Source: Phytopythium helicoides (taxonomy: Eukaryota; Oomycota; Peronosporomycetes; Pythiales; Pythiaceae). Taken from it: a stretch of 64,000 bases of DNA. The position numbers and the translations under genes were made by a program. The stretch covers positions 124,001 to 188,000 of the forward strand of contig JANFNE010000031.1 of assembly GCA_024867545.1 (NCBI GenBank), in the 5' to 3' direction. Position 1 is the stretch's first letter. Each line of letters begins with the position of its first letter. Of the stretch, positions 42,116 to 52,136 are shown in pieces. Under the pieces are notes generated by a model. The model did no database searches, was not told the origin of the DNA, and saw nothing but the letters and a program-made list of their open reading frames with translations.

Positions 42116-42613
42116 CTACTTTTTCTCCTTGCTGGGCTTGCCGTAGTAGGCGCGGCGGCGGTAGGCGTCGATGCTGGCGGCCGAGCTGCTCTGGCCCAAC
42201 GCTCGGTCCTCTCCAATTCTTGGCAGCGGCCGCACGGCCCTGCGCTTCTTGCGTCGGTGCGCGTCCCTCGTGAAGGGCACGCGCTTGCCGCTGACCGTGA
42301 CGCCGCCGTCCCGCTCGTTCATGAGCAGCAGCGGCGGGATCTGCAGCGTCTTGACGGCCTTTTGCGGCTCGCAGACCTCTGCCTGCTGCGTCGTTTCCTG
42401 CTGGTTGTCATGCTCGTGGTCGTGGTGGTGGTCGTGGAAAAGCCTCGAGAGCGAGAAGCGGTGGTGCTGGTGCGCCTTGTGCGGCTCCTTGTCGTGCGTC
42501 AGGTGCAGCTTTTTCATCCACCCGTGCGATTTCGAAGCTTCTGGGGCCACTCGGGCGTCCATGGGCAGTCGGTGGCCGTCCCACGCGCCAGATTTCACCA
42601 GCAACGCCGTCAT
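42116..42613 (-). CDS. Unknown small basic, His-rich protein (165 residues)
   Basis: The ATG at 42613 (MTALLVKSGAW...) is chosen. The open frame extends to 42763, but its first 50 codons are read through a 19-base A-run that yields poly-Phe, which is unlikely to be coding. Features: a His/Asp-rich central stretch (HDHHHDHEHD) that could bind metal, then IPPLLLMNERDGGVTVSG and a strongly basic segment (RRKKRRAVRPLPR) resembling a nuclear localisation signal. The C-terminal half is related to the gene at 40510. Function unknown. Confidence 0.55.
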   Translation of the reverse strand: MTALLVKSGAWDGHRLPMDARVAPEASKSHGWMKKLHLTHDKEPHKAHQHHRFSLSRLFHDHHHDHEHDNQQETTQQAEVCEPQKAVKTLQIPPLLLMNERDGGVTVSGKRVPFTRDAHRRKKRRAVRPLPRIGEDRALGQSSSAASIDAYRRRAYYGKPSKEKK

Positions 42614-43669
42614 GAGTGGCGGACGGAGCTCCTGGGGCCTTGGTCTCCGATCGCGAAATAAGACGCGCTGGTGCGGGTCGGATGGAAGGCGGGACGGCAG
42701 CCACGCGCGCGCGTGCAGTGAAACAAAAAAAAAAAAAAAAAAATACGGTAGACATGTCATCAAGCGTACGGTAGATTTTTGGGTTTCTATGGACGTTTGT
42801 ATACGACAGTAGACAGGGCGTCCCCAGATGTACGGTACACCACTTGTAAACCCATCGTTTTGCCCAATCAGCGCGCTGCGCCGCCATTTGCGAAAACGGG
42901 ATTCGGGACGCTTGCGGGCGCTCTAAACACCGCAGCAGTCTCAGATTCGACTGCACCCGACGGTCCAACTGTGCTGCCTCGGACGTCATCACTGGCGGAG
43001 ATTCGTCCTCGCCATGTGAACCCGTGGGCTCCTTCGGGTTGGCTTGCATGGTTTTCATGATTTTCATGATTTTGAACCATCGGGGCCATCGGATATTTTG
43101 CGTGTCTGGACGACTGCGTTCGTCGTGGAAAAATGACGCTGCAGGCACACGAAAGGCGTTGTCCGCCCGCCTTTTCGAGACGGACTCACTGGGAGGACGG
43201 AGAGGGTGGTTGGGGTTTGAGGCGGGGCTGTGTTGAAGTTCGAGGCAAGTGAGATGGAAAAGCGCTCCTCCTACTTTTCCAAGATCCGGAGGATATGTAG
43301 CCACCGGATGTTCAACCGATTGCCATCATCTTCAAGCGAAAACAGCGTTCGCTCGAGGTGGACGCGAACAGATTTTTTTTTTTACCACTTGACCAAAGCC
43401 CATCGAGAGCTGACTGGCGAGTTGGCTGCAAGAGTGTTCACGCCAATCCGAGACGATCATTTATAATCCGGCCATCAGCAGAAGGACGAGAGGAATCCAA
43501 ACGCTCCAAGGTGTGGGCTCGAGGATTAGTCGAGAAGGAGCTGAAGAGTGAAATGAACTGCCGAGAGATTTGCTTGCGTCGACAACCAAGAGCTGCCCCC
43601 ATCCTCGGTTGGAATACACGCACGTGAAGCAGCCCCAATGGTTCCTCCTGATGACTACCCTCAAGCCGC
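42614..43669. other. Intergenic with a 19-base A-run
   Basis: The A-run is at 42725-42743. A long minus-strand frame (42408-43304) crosses it but overlaps the basic-protein gene in another frame and looks non-coding. A T-run is at about 43373-43383. Confidence 0.45.
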
Positions 43670-44554
43670 TCAAGGAGCCCGAAACGCAGATATCACGCCC
43701 ATATACTCTTGGATCTCGGCGGGCGTCTTCCCCTGACGCGCAAGCTCCAGCACAATCTCGTCCATGCGCGCTCGCTCCCGGTCTTCTCGGTCAAGCCTGC
43801 GCTGTGTCGCCTCAAACTCCCGCTGATGCTCCCGTTGAATTCGTTCCTCCGCCCATACAGCTTTGTCGTGCTCGAGCTTTTCCTTCAGATACACGATCCG
43901 GCAGGCAAAGGTCTGCACGGCGGGAGTTGATTCGCTTAACGCAGCGGCCACTGGCGCAACCGGCACAGACCCTCCGTTGCTTCTGGTTTCGTCTTCTTCC
44001 TTGCTGCTGCTAGCTTCATCGTCTTCAATACAGCTGCTGGCTGTACTGTCGACTTCTTCATCCGAGTCCGCAGCTTCGTTGCTAGCGTGTTCGTCTTGAC
44101 TCTCATCAGGCGTTGCTGGGTCAGTGGAGACAACCAAATCGTACTTGGCAGCGCCACCAGGTCCCTCGAGAAGAGCCTTCAGCCGCGCGAAATGGGGGCA
44201 GATCTTTTCCAGCTTGTCTTTGATCGTCACCCCCTTTGCGACTTCGCCTGGGGAAAGACCGCAGCCCGGCTGGGTTAGCTGGAAGTCTGCCTGGGCGTAT
44301 CTCTTCTTGTACGTATTCCAGCGCTGCATCATGTTGTAAGGAGACAAGCGGGGGAGGTCTGGCGTAGACGAGTACTGCGCCAGGTGCGCAGCTAGCTTGG
44401 CAAAGCCGTCCAGCTTGTTCGGCCCACGTGCTCCGCCAACTGTCGACTTCTTCCCCGGCATATTGACGATGTCAAAGTTCTCGGGCACCTCCATCCACTC
44501 GACGATGATGCGATAGTCGTCCGAAGTGAGCCGCACCTTGCAGCGGATACTCAT
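43670..44554 (-). CDS. MADF/Myb-like DNA-binding domain protein with C-terminal coiled coil
   Basis: From the ATG at 44554, 294 residues. Residues 8-130 form a compact helical domain with spaced Trp/Tyr residues (SDDYRIIVEWM, MMQRWNTYKKRY, DKLEKICPHFARLKALL), resembling the MADF/Myb-SANT-like or trihelix domains common in oomycete genomes. It is followed by an acidic Ser-rich linker and a long charged coiled coil (VWAEERIQREHQREFEATQ...), ending with a small helix (TPAEIQEYMG). Such genes are often multicopy and may derive from transposons, but no transposase, terminal repeats or target-site duplication is visible here. Likely a nuclear DNA-binding protein. Confidence 0.65.
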   Translation of the reverse strand: MSIRCKVRLTSDDYRIIVEWMEVPENFDIVNMPGKKSTVGGARGPNKLDGFAKLAAHLAQYSSTPDLPRLSPYNMMQRWNTYKKRYAQADFQLTQPGCGLSPGEVAKGVTIKDKLEKICPHFARLKALLEGPGGAAKYDLVVSTDPATPDESQDEHASNEAADSDEEVDSTASSCIEDDEASSSKEEDETRSNGGSVPVAPVAAALSESTPAVQTFACRIVYLKEKLEHDKAVWAEERIQREHQREFEATQRRLDREDRERARMDEIVLELARQGKTPAEIQEYMGVISAFRAP

Positions 44555-45277
44555 GTCGACGTGCCCGCGCCCCCGCAAATTCTTCAATGTCGAGATTGGA
44601 TCTGACAACCGCCACGTTGGGTATGCGAAAGGGAGTTTGGACTCAAGGAAGCTGCTTCAAGACTAGGTCCATTGCTCATCGCTCATGGGCTGGCGAAGCT
44701 TGCTCTCACACCTGCAATATCTACCTGCATCGTCAATCCCCAATCCAAATGCTTCCGTGCGGCAGATGAAGGTAGATTGACGAGCAATGGAAAGTAAATC
44801 GATGGCATCACCCAGCTCCTTTCGTGAAGCAGCATGCTGAATGAACTTGGTTCGCTCGTTCCTCCTTCCGTCTCCAAGTCGAGCTCCATCGCTCGAGTGT
44901 GTATGAGCCCAATGGGGTTGTTTTTGGTGCGAGCTCGTTCTAACTTGAGACCACGCGTCGTGGCGGTCTCCGTCGGCCTATGACAGCAGAGAAACCTCGA
45001 CCTAAGTGGGCTCGGCTACGAGGCCCTCGATCGACGAGCGGGTCTCCAGGACACCCCCATGAGCACTGCTGTCATCTTGTCGTGGATGAAGTTGCTACTG
45101 CTCGTAGATTACGCAGGACGGAGGCAACGCAAGCGGCAGATGGGAGATTGACACAGCGACAGTACCATGAAGCTCAGCCTCATTCTGAGACCGACTGTGG
45201 AGTCTGACGTAACATTTCGAACTCACAGCACATCGGTGCCCGCCATCCCCCATCACTCGCAGAAAACGACACCCGAA
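44555..45277. other. Intergenic, divergent promoter region
   Basis: No gene. The plus-strand frame of the START-like gene is open from an ATG at 45167, but CCTCATTCTGAGA (about 45178-45190) could be an initiator, which favours the ATG at 45278. Confidence 0.45.
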
Positions 45278-46567
45278 ATGACACGTCGAGCAGCCGCACG
45301 AGCCGCTCAACAAGAGCTCGACGCGCTTCTCGAGGGCTTCGAGCCGCTACCTGCCGACATTTTGACCAGCGACGACTCCGTCAGTGTGGACGCGTCGAGC
45401 GAAGTCATCGCGGTCGAGCCCATCACGTACGTCGTTGCTTCCCCGTCGTCGCGCGCTAATAGTCGCAACAGCGCCAAGGCCCCCGACCTGACCGCTGAGC
45501 GACGAGCGAGGCACCGAGCGCGCTCCAGGAACGAAGTGCAGTACCTTCGGGAGGTTGTAGGCGACCTGGAGAAGCAACTGGAAGAATGCAAGCAGAGAGT
45601 GACGAGTGAGAGCAGCATTACTACTCTGACGAGAGCGACCAAGTCAAAGGTCTGGAAGGCTCTTGCAGTGCGCCAGAAGCTCGACAGGAGAAAGTCGGAG
45701 GCTACGAACGCAAGGCTGAGGGTTCTACTGGACAACCAGCTACGCTTTGCGATGCAACTGCAGCATATGATCGCGATGCGAGAGACTGGAACCACCGGAG
45801 TGCCATCCTCTCTTGCGCTACCGCGCGTGGCTATCGATGAGGCGGATATCGACCTGCTCGAGACGTACATGTCAGAACTCGATGCTGTCTACTCGCATAC
45901 GGACGAGGTACTGCGCGAGACTGGCGCTGATCTTCGTCCCGAGACAACACACCGAGTCATCCGCATGCGCAACACCTCGAGATCGAACCCTCTCCCTGGT
46001 GGTGAAACCGGGAGCTTCGTCGAGTTCATAGACACCCACATGATGGAGTCCGACCTGGAGACTGCTCGGAAGAATAGTTGGGCCGTCGTCATGCACCTGT
46101 ATCTTCGGAGAAGCGGTGTGCTGTACACGCCACCTGGAGGCTCGCATCCTGACACGGTGTTGATCAAATATCGTGTCCCGTGTCGTTGGCTTGGCCGCGA
46201 TAGTTCGATTACAATCACGCATTCGCTCAAGATCTTCGATGAACCTGATCGTCAGGTGAATGTGTATCGTGTGCTGCACGTTGGTGAGGGAGGCCTTGCA
46301 GGGATGGCAACGGACGAGACAGGATGGTCTATTCTGACTCCTTCGACGGCAGATCCAAATCGCACAGTATGCCGCTGCATCGCGCGCCAAACTCCAATGC
46401 GCTTTCTCAAGCCAACATCGATTGCAGCAGAGCGCGCACCACCTGAAGTCGTAGAATTCGCGAGAGTTGTAGTTGCAAAGTGCGACGTAGACTTTGGTTT
46501 GATGCTAGATGCACTCTCAAAGCTATCGCTGCACTCGGCAAACGCAGAGCCGGAATGTGAAAGTTGA
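45278..46567 (+). CDS. START-like family gene 1 (basic/coiled-coil + START-like domain), subfamily I
   Basis: Intact protein of 429 residues and first of seven related genes. Shared architecture: a short N-terminal motif (LDALLEGFEPLP), an Arg-rich segment (RRARHRARSRNE) leading directly into a heptad-type coiled coil like a degenerate bZIP, then about 230 residues resembling START-like lipid-binding domains of oomycete proteins, with conserved blocks GADLRPE, VNVYRVLHVGEGGL and MATDETGWSIL. Database entries for such proteins are sometimes labelled 'M96 mating-specific', a label I cannot verify here. Subfamily I features: the AVEPITY motif after the N-terminus and HLYLRRSG...TPPGGSHP in the START-like part. 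Possible role: transcription or signalling regulator sensing a lipid (inference). It converges on the SAP/AT-hook gene with a 90-bp gap. Confidence 0.8.
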   Translation: MTRRAAARAAQQELDALLEGFEPLPADILTSDDSVSVDASSEVIAVEPITYVVASPSSRANSRNSAKAPDLTAERRARHRARSRNEVQYLREVVGDLEKQLEECKQRVTSESSITTLTRATKSKVWKALAVRQKLDRRKSEATNARLRVLLDNQLRFAMQLQHMIAMRETGTTGVPSSLALPRVAIDEADIDLLETYMSELDAVYSHTDEVLRETGADLRPETTHRVIRMRNTSRSNPLPGGETGSFVEFIDTHMMESDLETARKNSWAVVMHLYLRRSGVLYTPPGGSHPDTVLIKYRVPCRWLGRDSSITITHSLKIFDEPDRQVNVYRVLHVGEGGLAGMATDETGWSILTPSTADPNRTVCRCIARQTPMRFLKPTSIAAERAPPEVVEFARVVVAKCDVDFGLMLDALSKLSLHSANAEPECES

Positions 46568-46657
46568 AGAAGCAAGGTACAGTCAAAAAGAACAATCACG
46601 GTATTTGTCTGCATCTCAAAGACTAAATCACAACATGCATCGACCGCATTCCGTTTC

Positions 46658-48763
46658 CTAATATCCACTCTGCATCACGACGAGTAGCTGCTCTTGGAGA
46701 CGCTGCTTGATAGCAGAGTAAAACCTTAGATCTGCCTCTAGCGTCTGGCGGTAGCTATCGCTCACGTTCGCTTCGACACCCGTGAGCGCGCAGTGGCATC
46801 GATCGATATTCTCGTTTACCTTACGCAGTCGTTTTTCAAGAATGTCCCACTCGTCCGGTGGAAGCAAGAGCTCTGTGGATGGCCGTGCTGCAGTGATCGC
46901 CGTCGAAACAGATGTGTGGTAGCGCTTATGTGGATGTGGTACCATATCCGTTGACGAGGACACCTGACTGCTCCGACTATCCGGGTTGGGAACTTCTACA
47001 ATCGCTGTCGAACTCTCCGATTCCTCGCGAGGACGCTTCGACGACGACGATCGCCTTCTCGGGTGTGCGTTTTGGGGACCAGCATCGTAATCTTCTGAAC
47101 TTGCGGAACCCTCACCGTTGGAATCTGCTCCAGAATCAGCGTCACTGGTCTTACGTTGGCTAGAAGCTCCTGCTGTTTGACTTGCAGGTGTTCTTAGATG
47201 TTGCTCAGTGTTACCAGTGTTACCGCTTTGCTCCGGGTTCTTGATGATCACAGGTACAAATGTTTGCTGTCCAGAGCTGTCAGATGATGTGCACTGGACT
47301 GTGACAAAAGCAGCAGCGACAGCTTCACTTGGAGTACTCGTGGAAGTCCCTGGGGCTGGATCAGTCTTCCCCTGTGCTAAATGCACGTTCGCAGCAGGCG
47401 CCTTGGGCTTAACTGGAGACTTCGCTGCAACAGCGGGCTGTTGGTGCTCTGGGGTATGAGTAGGCTTTCTGGCCATGCTCGATTGAAGGGAAGCAGATGC
47501 AGGAGTTACTGTCTTCTGAGCTGGTGCTGCGGACTTCAACTGGGCAGGAGAATGCGCGGCTGGTATGCTGACTGATTGAGGCCCCGGAAGTGAAACAGAC
47601 GTATTGGAAAAGGCTGTCGATCCTGGTGTGACGATGGCAGGAGCTGGCATCACATAGGTGGGCGTGGTTTGCTTCACGTTTTTGACCAGCTTCGGTCGCC
47701 CTCTTTTTCGTGGAGCTGTAGCTGCAGCTGCCGCCGTGGTCGCTGCTGGCTTTGACTTGGCAGCACCTGGACGCGCGCCATTCTTGTTGTCTGGAGTCGC
47801 AGTCCCCTCTGCCGTACGGTCGATAATCTTGATCTTTGCTGGGAATTGGTCGGATCCGGGAATGGTAGCGCTCATGATGAACTCAAACAACTTCGATTCA
47901 AGCAGCAGCGCCATGTGAAGATACAAGAGATCCAGGCGCCCAGAGCAAAAGTCGAAGAACGACTGCGTCGTGTTGCCAGCATCGACGGCCTCCTGCGCCC
48001 CACGCACCGCCGAGCGGTACATACCGACAATCTCGATCCACATCTGGAAAAGACGGGCAGCCGAATGAGATAGCACAACATTCGGACTCACAGTTCCGAA
48101 GAGCTCATCTTGAAAGTGCAGCGCGTCAAACACTGAATTCTGCGAGTTGAACGCCACGTGCACGTCGAGCCAGAACTGGTTGACCACCAGCCCATTCGTG
48201 GACTCGTGCGTGATCATTTCCTTCCAACGCGCGTTGAACTCGGGGCTCAGCAGCACGTTGATCAGCCGGAAGCGGCAACCTCGCCGCGGTCGCACAAGCC
48301 GCGCTACTCGCTGGCGCGGCGACGCTCCCGATGGACTCACAACAGCAGCAGGCGTCGCCGGTCCTCCTACCGTCACAATCGTGGGCACATGATTCACCCG
48401 CTTGGCCCCAGCGGTCGTCTTGACAGGCTTCTTCTCACCCACTTCTGGGGCAATTGGAGCAGCACTGGCCGAAGAAAGAGCCGTAGAATGAGCTAAAACT
48501 GCTACAGGAGCTGGAGCTGCTGCAGATAGGGCGGAGGTGCCTGCAGCCGTTGCTGCAGAGGTCTCGCCGGCTTGACTAGCGCTCATCTCTCGCGCCTTGG
48601 CGTCTCCTTCCCTCAGCACGGCAGCGAGCGTCCTCTTGGTGCTGGAGCGGCGAAAATCGTGGCCCAACCGTCTCCGCACCACCTCCGCGCGCAGCGTCGT
48701 CCAGTGGAAGCGCTCGTACGGTTCGTCCAGCGGCGGCCGCTTGGCCGACGGTGACTTGGGCAT
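46658..48763 (-). CDS. Large Ala/Ser/Pro-rich nuclear protein with SAP-like motif and AT hook
   Basis: Protein of 701 residues from the ATG at 48763. Residues about 18-52 (FHWTTLRAEVVRRRLG...STKRTLAAVLREGD) resemble a SAP DNA-binding helix-turn-helix. Residues about 145-320 form a folded conserved domain (CRFRLINVLLSPEFNARWKE, LVVNQFWLDVHVAFN, FFDFCSGRLDLLYLHMALLLES). Near residue 351 RKRGRPKL matches the AT-hook core GRP. The middle is low-complexity with a bipartite-type basic patch (RRRSSSSKRPRE). The C-terminal 70 residues form a coiled coil (WDILEKRLRKVNENID...). The combination points to a chromatin-associated or transcriptional regulator. I do not recognise a named family. Confidence 0.75.
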   Translation of the reverse strand: MPKSPSAKRPPLDEPYERFHWTTLRAEVVRRRLGHDFRRSSTKRTLAAVLREGDAKAREMSASQAGETSAATAAGTSALSAAAPAPVAVLAHSTALSSASAAPIAPEVGEKKPVKTTAGAKRVNHVPTIVTVGGPATPAAVVSPSGASPRQRVARLVRPRRGCRFRLINVLLSPEFNARWKEMITHESTNGLVVNQFWLDVHVAFNSQNSVFDALHFQDELFGTVSPNVVLSHSAARLFQMWIEIVGMYRSAVRGAQEAVDAGNTTQSFFDFCSGRLDLLYLHMALLLESKLFEFIMSATIPGSDQFPAKIKIIDRTAEGTATPDNKNGARPGAAKSKPAATTAAAAATAPRKRGRPKLVKNVKQTTPTYVMPAPAIVTPGSTAFSNTSVSLPGPQSVSIPAAHSPAQLKSAAPAQKTVTPASASLQSSMARKPTHTPEHQQPAVAAKSPVKPKAPAANVHLAQGKTDPAPGTSTSTPSEAVAAAFVTVQCTSSDSSGQQTFVPVIIKNPEQSGNTGNTEQHLRTPASQTAGASSQRKTSDADSGADSNGEGSASSEDYDAGPQNAHPRRRSSSSKRPREESESSTAIVEVPNPDSRSSQVSSSTDMVPHPHKRYHTSVSTAITAARPSTELLLPPDEWDILEKRLRKVNENIDRCHCALTGVEANVSDSYRQTLEADLRFYSAIKQRLQEQLLVVMQSGY

Positions 48764-49084
48764 TTCTCGGTCGAAATCTCTCGGAAAAACGCGAAACCGA
48801 CGCCCGCGGAGAGCTGAAAACGCGGGGAATGAGCCTGCGATGAGATGGAGACGCGTTGAGGGCCCTGGCGGCGTCGGAGGCGGCCGGAAGCCGCCGAAAG
48901 AAGCGCAGGCGGCGGCGGCGACTCGAGTGGCGGGAAGGAATTGAGCGGAATGAGTGGGAAAAATAATCGTGCAAATTACGTATGTTTTTAGATATTATTT
49001 GAAATATACGTATGAATTGGGATGGCATGGCTTCAAGCCGTCATGGTGTTCGTGAAGAACCGTTTTGCTGCTTCTAGTTGGTGA
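48764..49084. other. Intergenic upstream of the SAP/AT-hook gene
   Basis: The part next to the gene is GC-rich; 48955-49010 is A/T-rich. No gene or convincing element is seen. Confidence 0.45.
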
Positions 49085-50389
49085 TTAGGATGCCATTTCA
49101 GTGCGTTCAACCCCTGGTCTCGCTTTCTTTTTCAGGTTCTGGCCTTGACTCTCGTGCTGGAGACGAGAACGTATCCTGGCAAAGTCCTGGTCGCCGAACT
49201 CGAAGTGGATCTTGGCGAATTCCAACAATGGCGGTGGAGCTTCTTGGGCTGTTTGGATTGCAATCAAAAGCGATCGCATGGATGACAACCGAGTCACGTT
49301 CTGGCAGACGGTGGCGTTGGGGTCCGTGTCCGACGGAGAAAACACACACCAACCGGTTTCATCGGCTGCCATTCCTGACAATGCGCCTTCGCCAACGCTC
49401 AGCACGCGGTACACGTAAACCTGTCGATTAGGCTCCTTGTACGACTTGATCGATTGAATCACTGTGATGTGGCCCTCACACCCGAACCACTTCGTGGGAT
49501 ATCTGAACTTGATGGTGAGCACATCGGGGTGCGCATGTTGGGGTTTGTACACCGATCCAGAGCGTTCAAGGTAGTGCTGCGCGGTCACGCGCAAACCGTT
49601 GGCTCGAACTGTGGCAAAGTCGGAGTTGACGATTTTGATGTCCAGAGCCTCAGCAAAGCTACCACCGTGGCCACTCAATGGGATTCCTGAAGCTGAGCAA
49701 TCAACGTTCTGTAACCTGATCAACCGATGTGGTGTCTCCGGTTGGAAGTCCACGCCAATCTCGCACATCACATCGTGCGTCTGCGCATACACTCCATCCA
49801 TCTCCGACAGATATCTCTCCAGCACCTCGGCATCGAATGCGTCAATGTTCACGCGAAAGACTCGAGGAACCGACGGCGGTCCGTATCTTCCTTCTCGTTG
49901 GCGTAGTAGGTGCTGAAGTTGCGCTGCGAAGCGGATTTGGTTGTCCAGCAGCACTCGGAGACGCACGTTCTCGATCTCAGCTTCGTGCCTCTCAAGCTTT
50001 TGGCGTGCAGCTATCGCCTTCCACAGCGTGGCTTGTGCTGACGGCTCTGCCACCGTCTGTGGATCTCCATTAGCTCGAGCCTTCCACCGCTCGAGCTCCA
50101 CTTGTAGCTCTGTCACGACCTCGCGAAGGTAGAGCACTTCATTGCGCGATCGAGCTCTGTGCCTGGCACGCCGAATGCCTAGCAGCTCCGCTGAGCTCCT
50201 GTTCGTCGTGGTCTCTGATGCTGACGATGCTGAGGTGAATGCGATCAGCTGCTCAAAGCCCGCGACTCTCTCGGTGGCATTGGTAGTCGCCTCCATTGCC
50301 AGTGCGTCGTCCGGGAGCGGCTCGAACTCACCCAGCAGCGCATCAATGCCCCGACGAGCTGGAGACGCGGACGCCGTGCTGCAATCCAT
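49085..50389 (-). CDS. START-like family gene 2, subfamily II
   Basis: Intact, 434 residues from the ATG at 50389. It carries FEPLP near residue 24, a basic/coiled-coil segment (RRARHRARSRNEVLYLREVV) and a START-like region with FRVNIDAFDAEVLERYLSEMDGVYAQ. Subfamily II marks: QHYLERSGSVYKPQ and WFGCEGHITV in place of the subfamily I versions. It is the closest relative of gene 4 (52137-53457); they share long identical stretches. It has an extended basic C-terminus (LKKKARPGVERTEMAS). It is head to head with gene 3, sharing a short divergent promoter. Confidence 0.82.
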   Translation of the reverse strand: MDCSTASASPARRGIDALLGEFEPLPDDALAMEATTNATERVAGFEQLIAFTSASSASETTTNRSSAELLGIRRARHRARSRNEVLYLREVVTELQVELERWKARANGDPQTVAEPSAQATLWKAIAARQKLERHEAEIENVRLRVLLDNQIRFAAQLQHLLRQREGRYGPPSVPRVFRVNIDAFDAEVLERYLSEMDGVYAQTHDVMCEIGVDFQPETPHRLIRLQNVDCSASGIPLSGHGGSFAEALDIKIVNSDFATVRANGLRVTAQHYLERSGSVYKPQHAHPDVLTIKFRYPTKWFGCEGHITVIQSIKSYKEPNRQVYVYRVLSVGEGALSGMAADETGWCVFSPSDTDPNATVCQNVTRLSSMRSLLIAIQTAQEAPPPLLEFAKIHFEFGDQDFARIRSRLQHESQGQNLKKKARPGVERTEMAS

Positions 50390-50640
50390 GAAGAAATGGC
50401 GCTCACCCGAAAAAAATCCCTGTTGATAGATATTTGTTTGCGGTGATCCCCATGCGTCCTCGAGAACTGAGCAGTTGGATGGGCCTCACGATGGGACCAA
50501 CACCATCGTGAACGATCGAGCTCAGTAATCTGGGTGATAGTGGAGTCACAACGTGCATGTCGCCTCTGCCCGCCACGTGTACGTGACAAGGCTGGGGGTG
50601 TAGGGGAATGGCAGTTTGCGACCACTGTGCCAACATCAAG
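50390..50640. promoter_or_regulatory. Shared divergent promoter of START-like genes 2 and 3
   Basis: Contains a 24-nt stretch at 50551-50574 (starting ACGTGCATGTCGCCTCTGCC) that recurs at 53667-53690 between genes 4 and 5. A further block, CCTCA(C/T)GATGGGACC, occurs at about 50485 and 53554. An E-box CACGTG follows at about 50574-50579. Confidence 0.5.
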
Positions 50641-51875
50641 ATGGAGAGCAGCTTGTCGACGACGATACAAGCCCACGACGTGCTTGAGGAGCTTCTACTC
50701 GCGTACGAGCCACTGCCTGCCGATGTGCTGGCCAATGCCGAAATTTCTGTCGCGCACGGATCGACCGATATTATCGCCGTCGAGCCGATCACGTACTCTG
50801 CTTCATCCACATCGTCAACTATCGCCAGCACCAAGGACTCTATAAGTAGCGCCACACCTCGTGATCTTGCAGCTCAGCGCCGTGCAAGACATCGAGCCCG
50901 TGCCAGAAATGAACAACACTACCTTCGAGAGCTCGTCAGCGAGCTGGAGCAACGTCTGGAGCATTGGAAGAAGAAAGTGTCGAGTGAGCGCAGACTGAGT
51001 CTAGCGCCATCGACGCAGTCAAAGGTCTGGAAGGCGCTTGCTGTTCGTCAGAAGATTGACCGAGCAACCTCTGAGACTGAGAACTTGCGATTGAGAGAGC
51101 TACTGGACAACCAGTTACAGTTCGCTATGCGACTACAGCACCTGATTGCTATGCGAGAGATTGGGAGAAGCTCAGTTCCTTCGACAATTTCGATCCCCGA
51201 GTCGCTATTGACGACGCTGACGCAGAGTTGTTGGAGACTTACTTATCCGAACTGGACGCCGTGTACGCGCGCACGGACGCTGTGCTATGCGAGACTGGCG
51301 CCGATCTCCGCCCTGAAATTCCCCATCGAGTCATCAGCACGCGAAATGGAGTTTCGGGCAGCGTCCTCGAATTCATGGACACGCATGTCATGGAGTCCGA
51401 TCTGGAAACGGCGCGAAAGAATAGCTGGGCTGTCATCATGCATCTTTACTTGCGAAGAAACGGAATGCTGTACACTCCACCAGGTGGCTCGCACCCGAAC
51501 ACTGTGTTGATGAAATTCAGATTCCCGTGTAAATGGCTCGGACGCGAGAGTTCGGTCACCATTACGCACTCGCTCAAGATCTTCGACGAGCCCGGCCGAC
51601 AAGTCAACGTCTACCGCGTCCTACATGTTGGCGAAGGAGGGCTTGCTGGGATGGCGACGGATGAAACGGGCTGGTCAATACTTTCCCCGTCAGTGGGAAA
51701 TCCAAGCCGCACAGTATGCCGAAGCATCGCGCGCGAAGTGCCCATGCGCTTTCATCGACCAGCAACAATCGCAACCGGACACGCGCCGCCGGAACTGGTC
51801 GAGTTTACTAGAATTTTGTTTGATGTTGGTGACGTAGACTTTGGAACGATGCTTAGTCAGCTATCGCAGTTGTAG
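50641..51875 (+). CDS. START-like family gene 3, subfamily I, one frameshift
   Basis: The ATG at 50641 aligns with other members (an in-frame ATG at 50608 is possible). 50641-51195 encodes the N-terminal motif EPLPADVL, AVEPITY and the coiled coil. The START-like part continues in another frame from about 51200 to 51875. At 51194-51197 a C appears to be missing from CCCC, since the paralogous peptide PRVAID is recovered one base out of phase. Very similar to gene 1 over the START-like region (ESDLETARKNSWAV, HLYLRR, TPPGGSHP). About 411 residues if corrected. Confidence 0.7.
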
Positions 51876-52136
51876 GTGCGGTCATTGGATTCGTTATCCG
51901 GAGAGAAACACCAAGCTGCATGAAAGACTAGATGACTTATAGTTACCAATGCTATTCTTCTTTCAACTGCTTTGAGATAGCTATCGCTCAATCTCACCTC
52001 TAACCCCTCCAATCAATGCACAACTGTTCTTGCAATTTAGATATGTTCAAGTGTTCAAACTGCTTCACAAGCTTGACTGCTAAGCACTTCGAGCACGCAC
52101 AGTTTGTGATGATATCTTCACGAGTCATTTGACCCT

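Noticed and set aside
42408..43304. 298-codon minus-strand frame through the A-run
   Set aside because: Overlaps the basic-protein gene in another frame and contains poly-Phe from the A-run; no recognisable domain.
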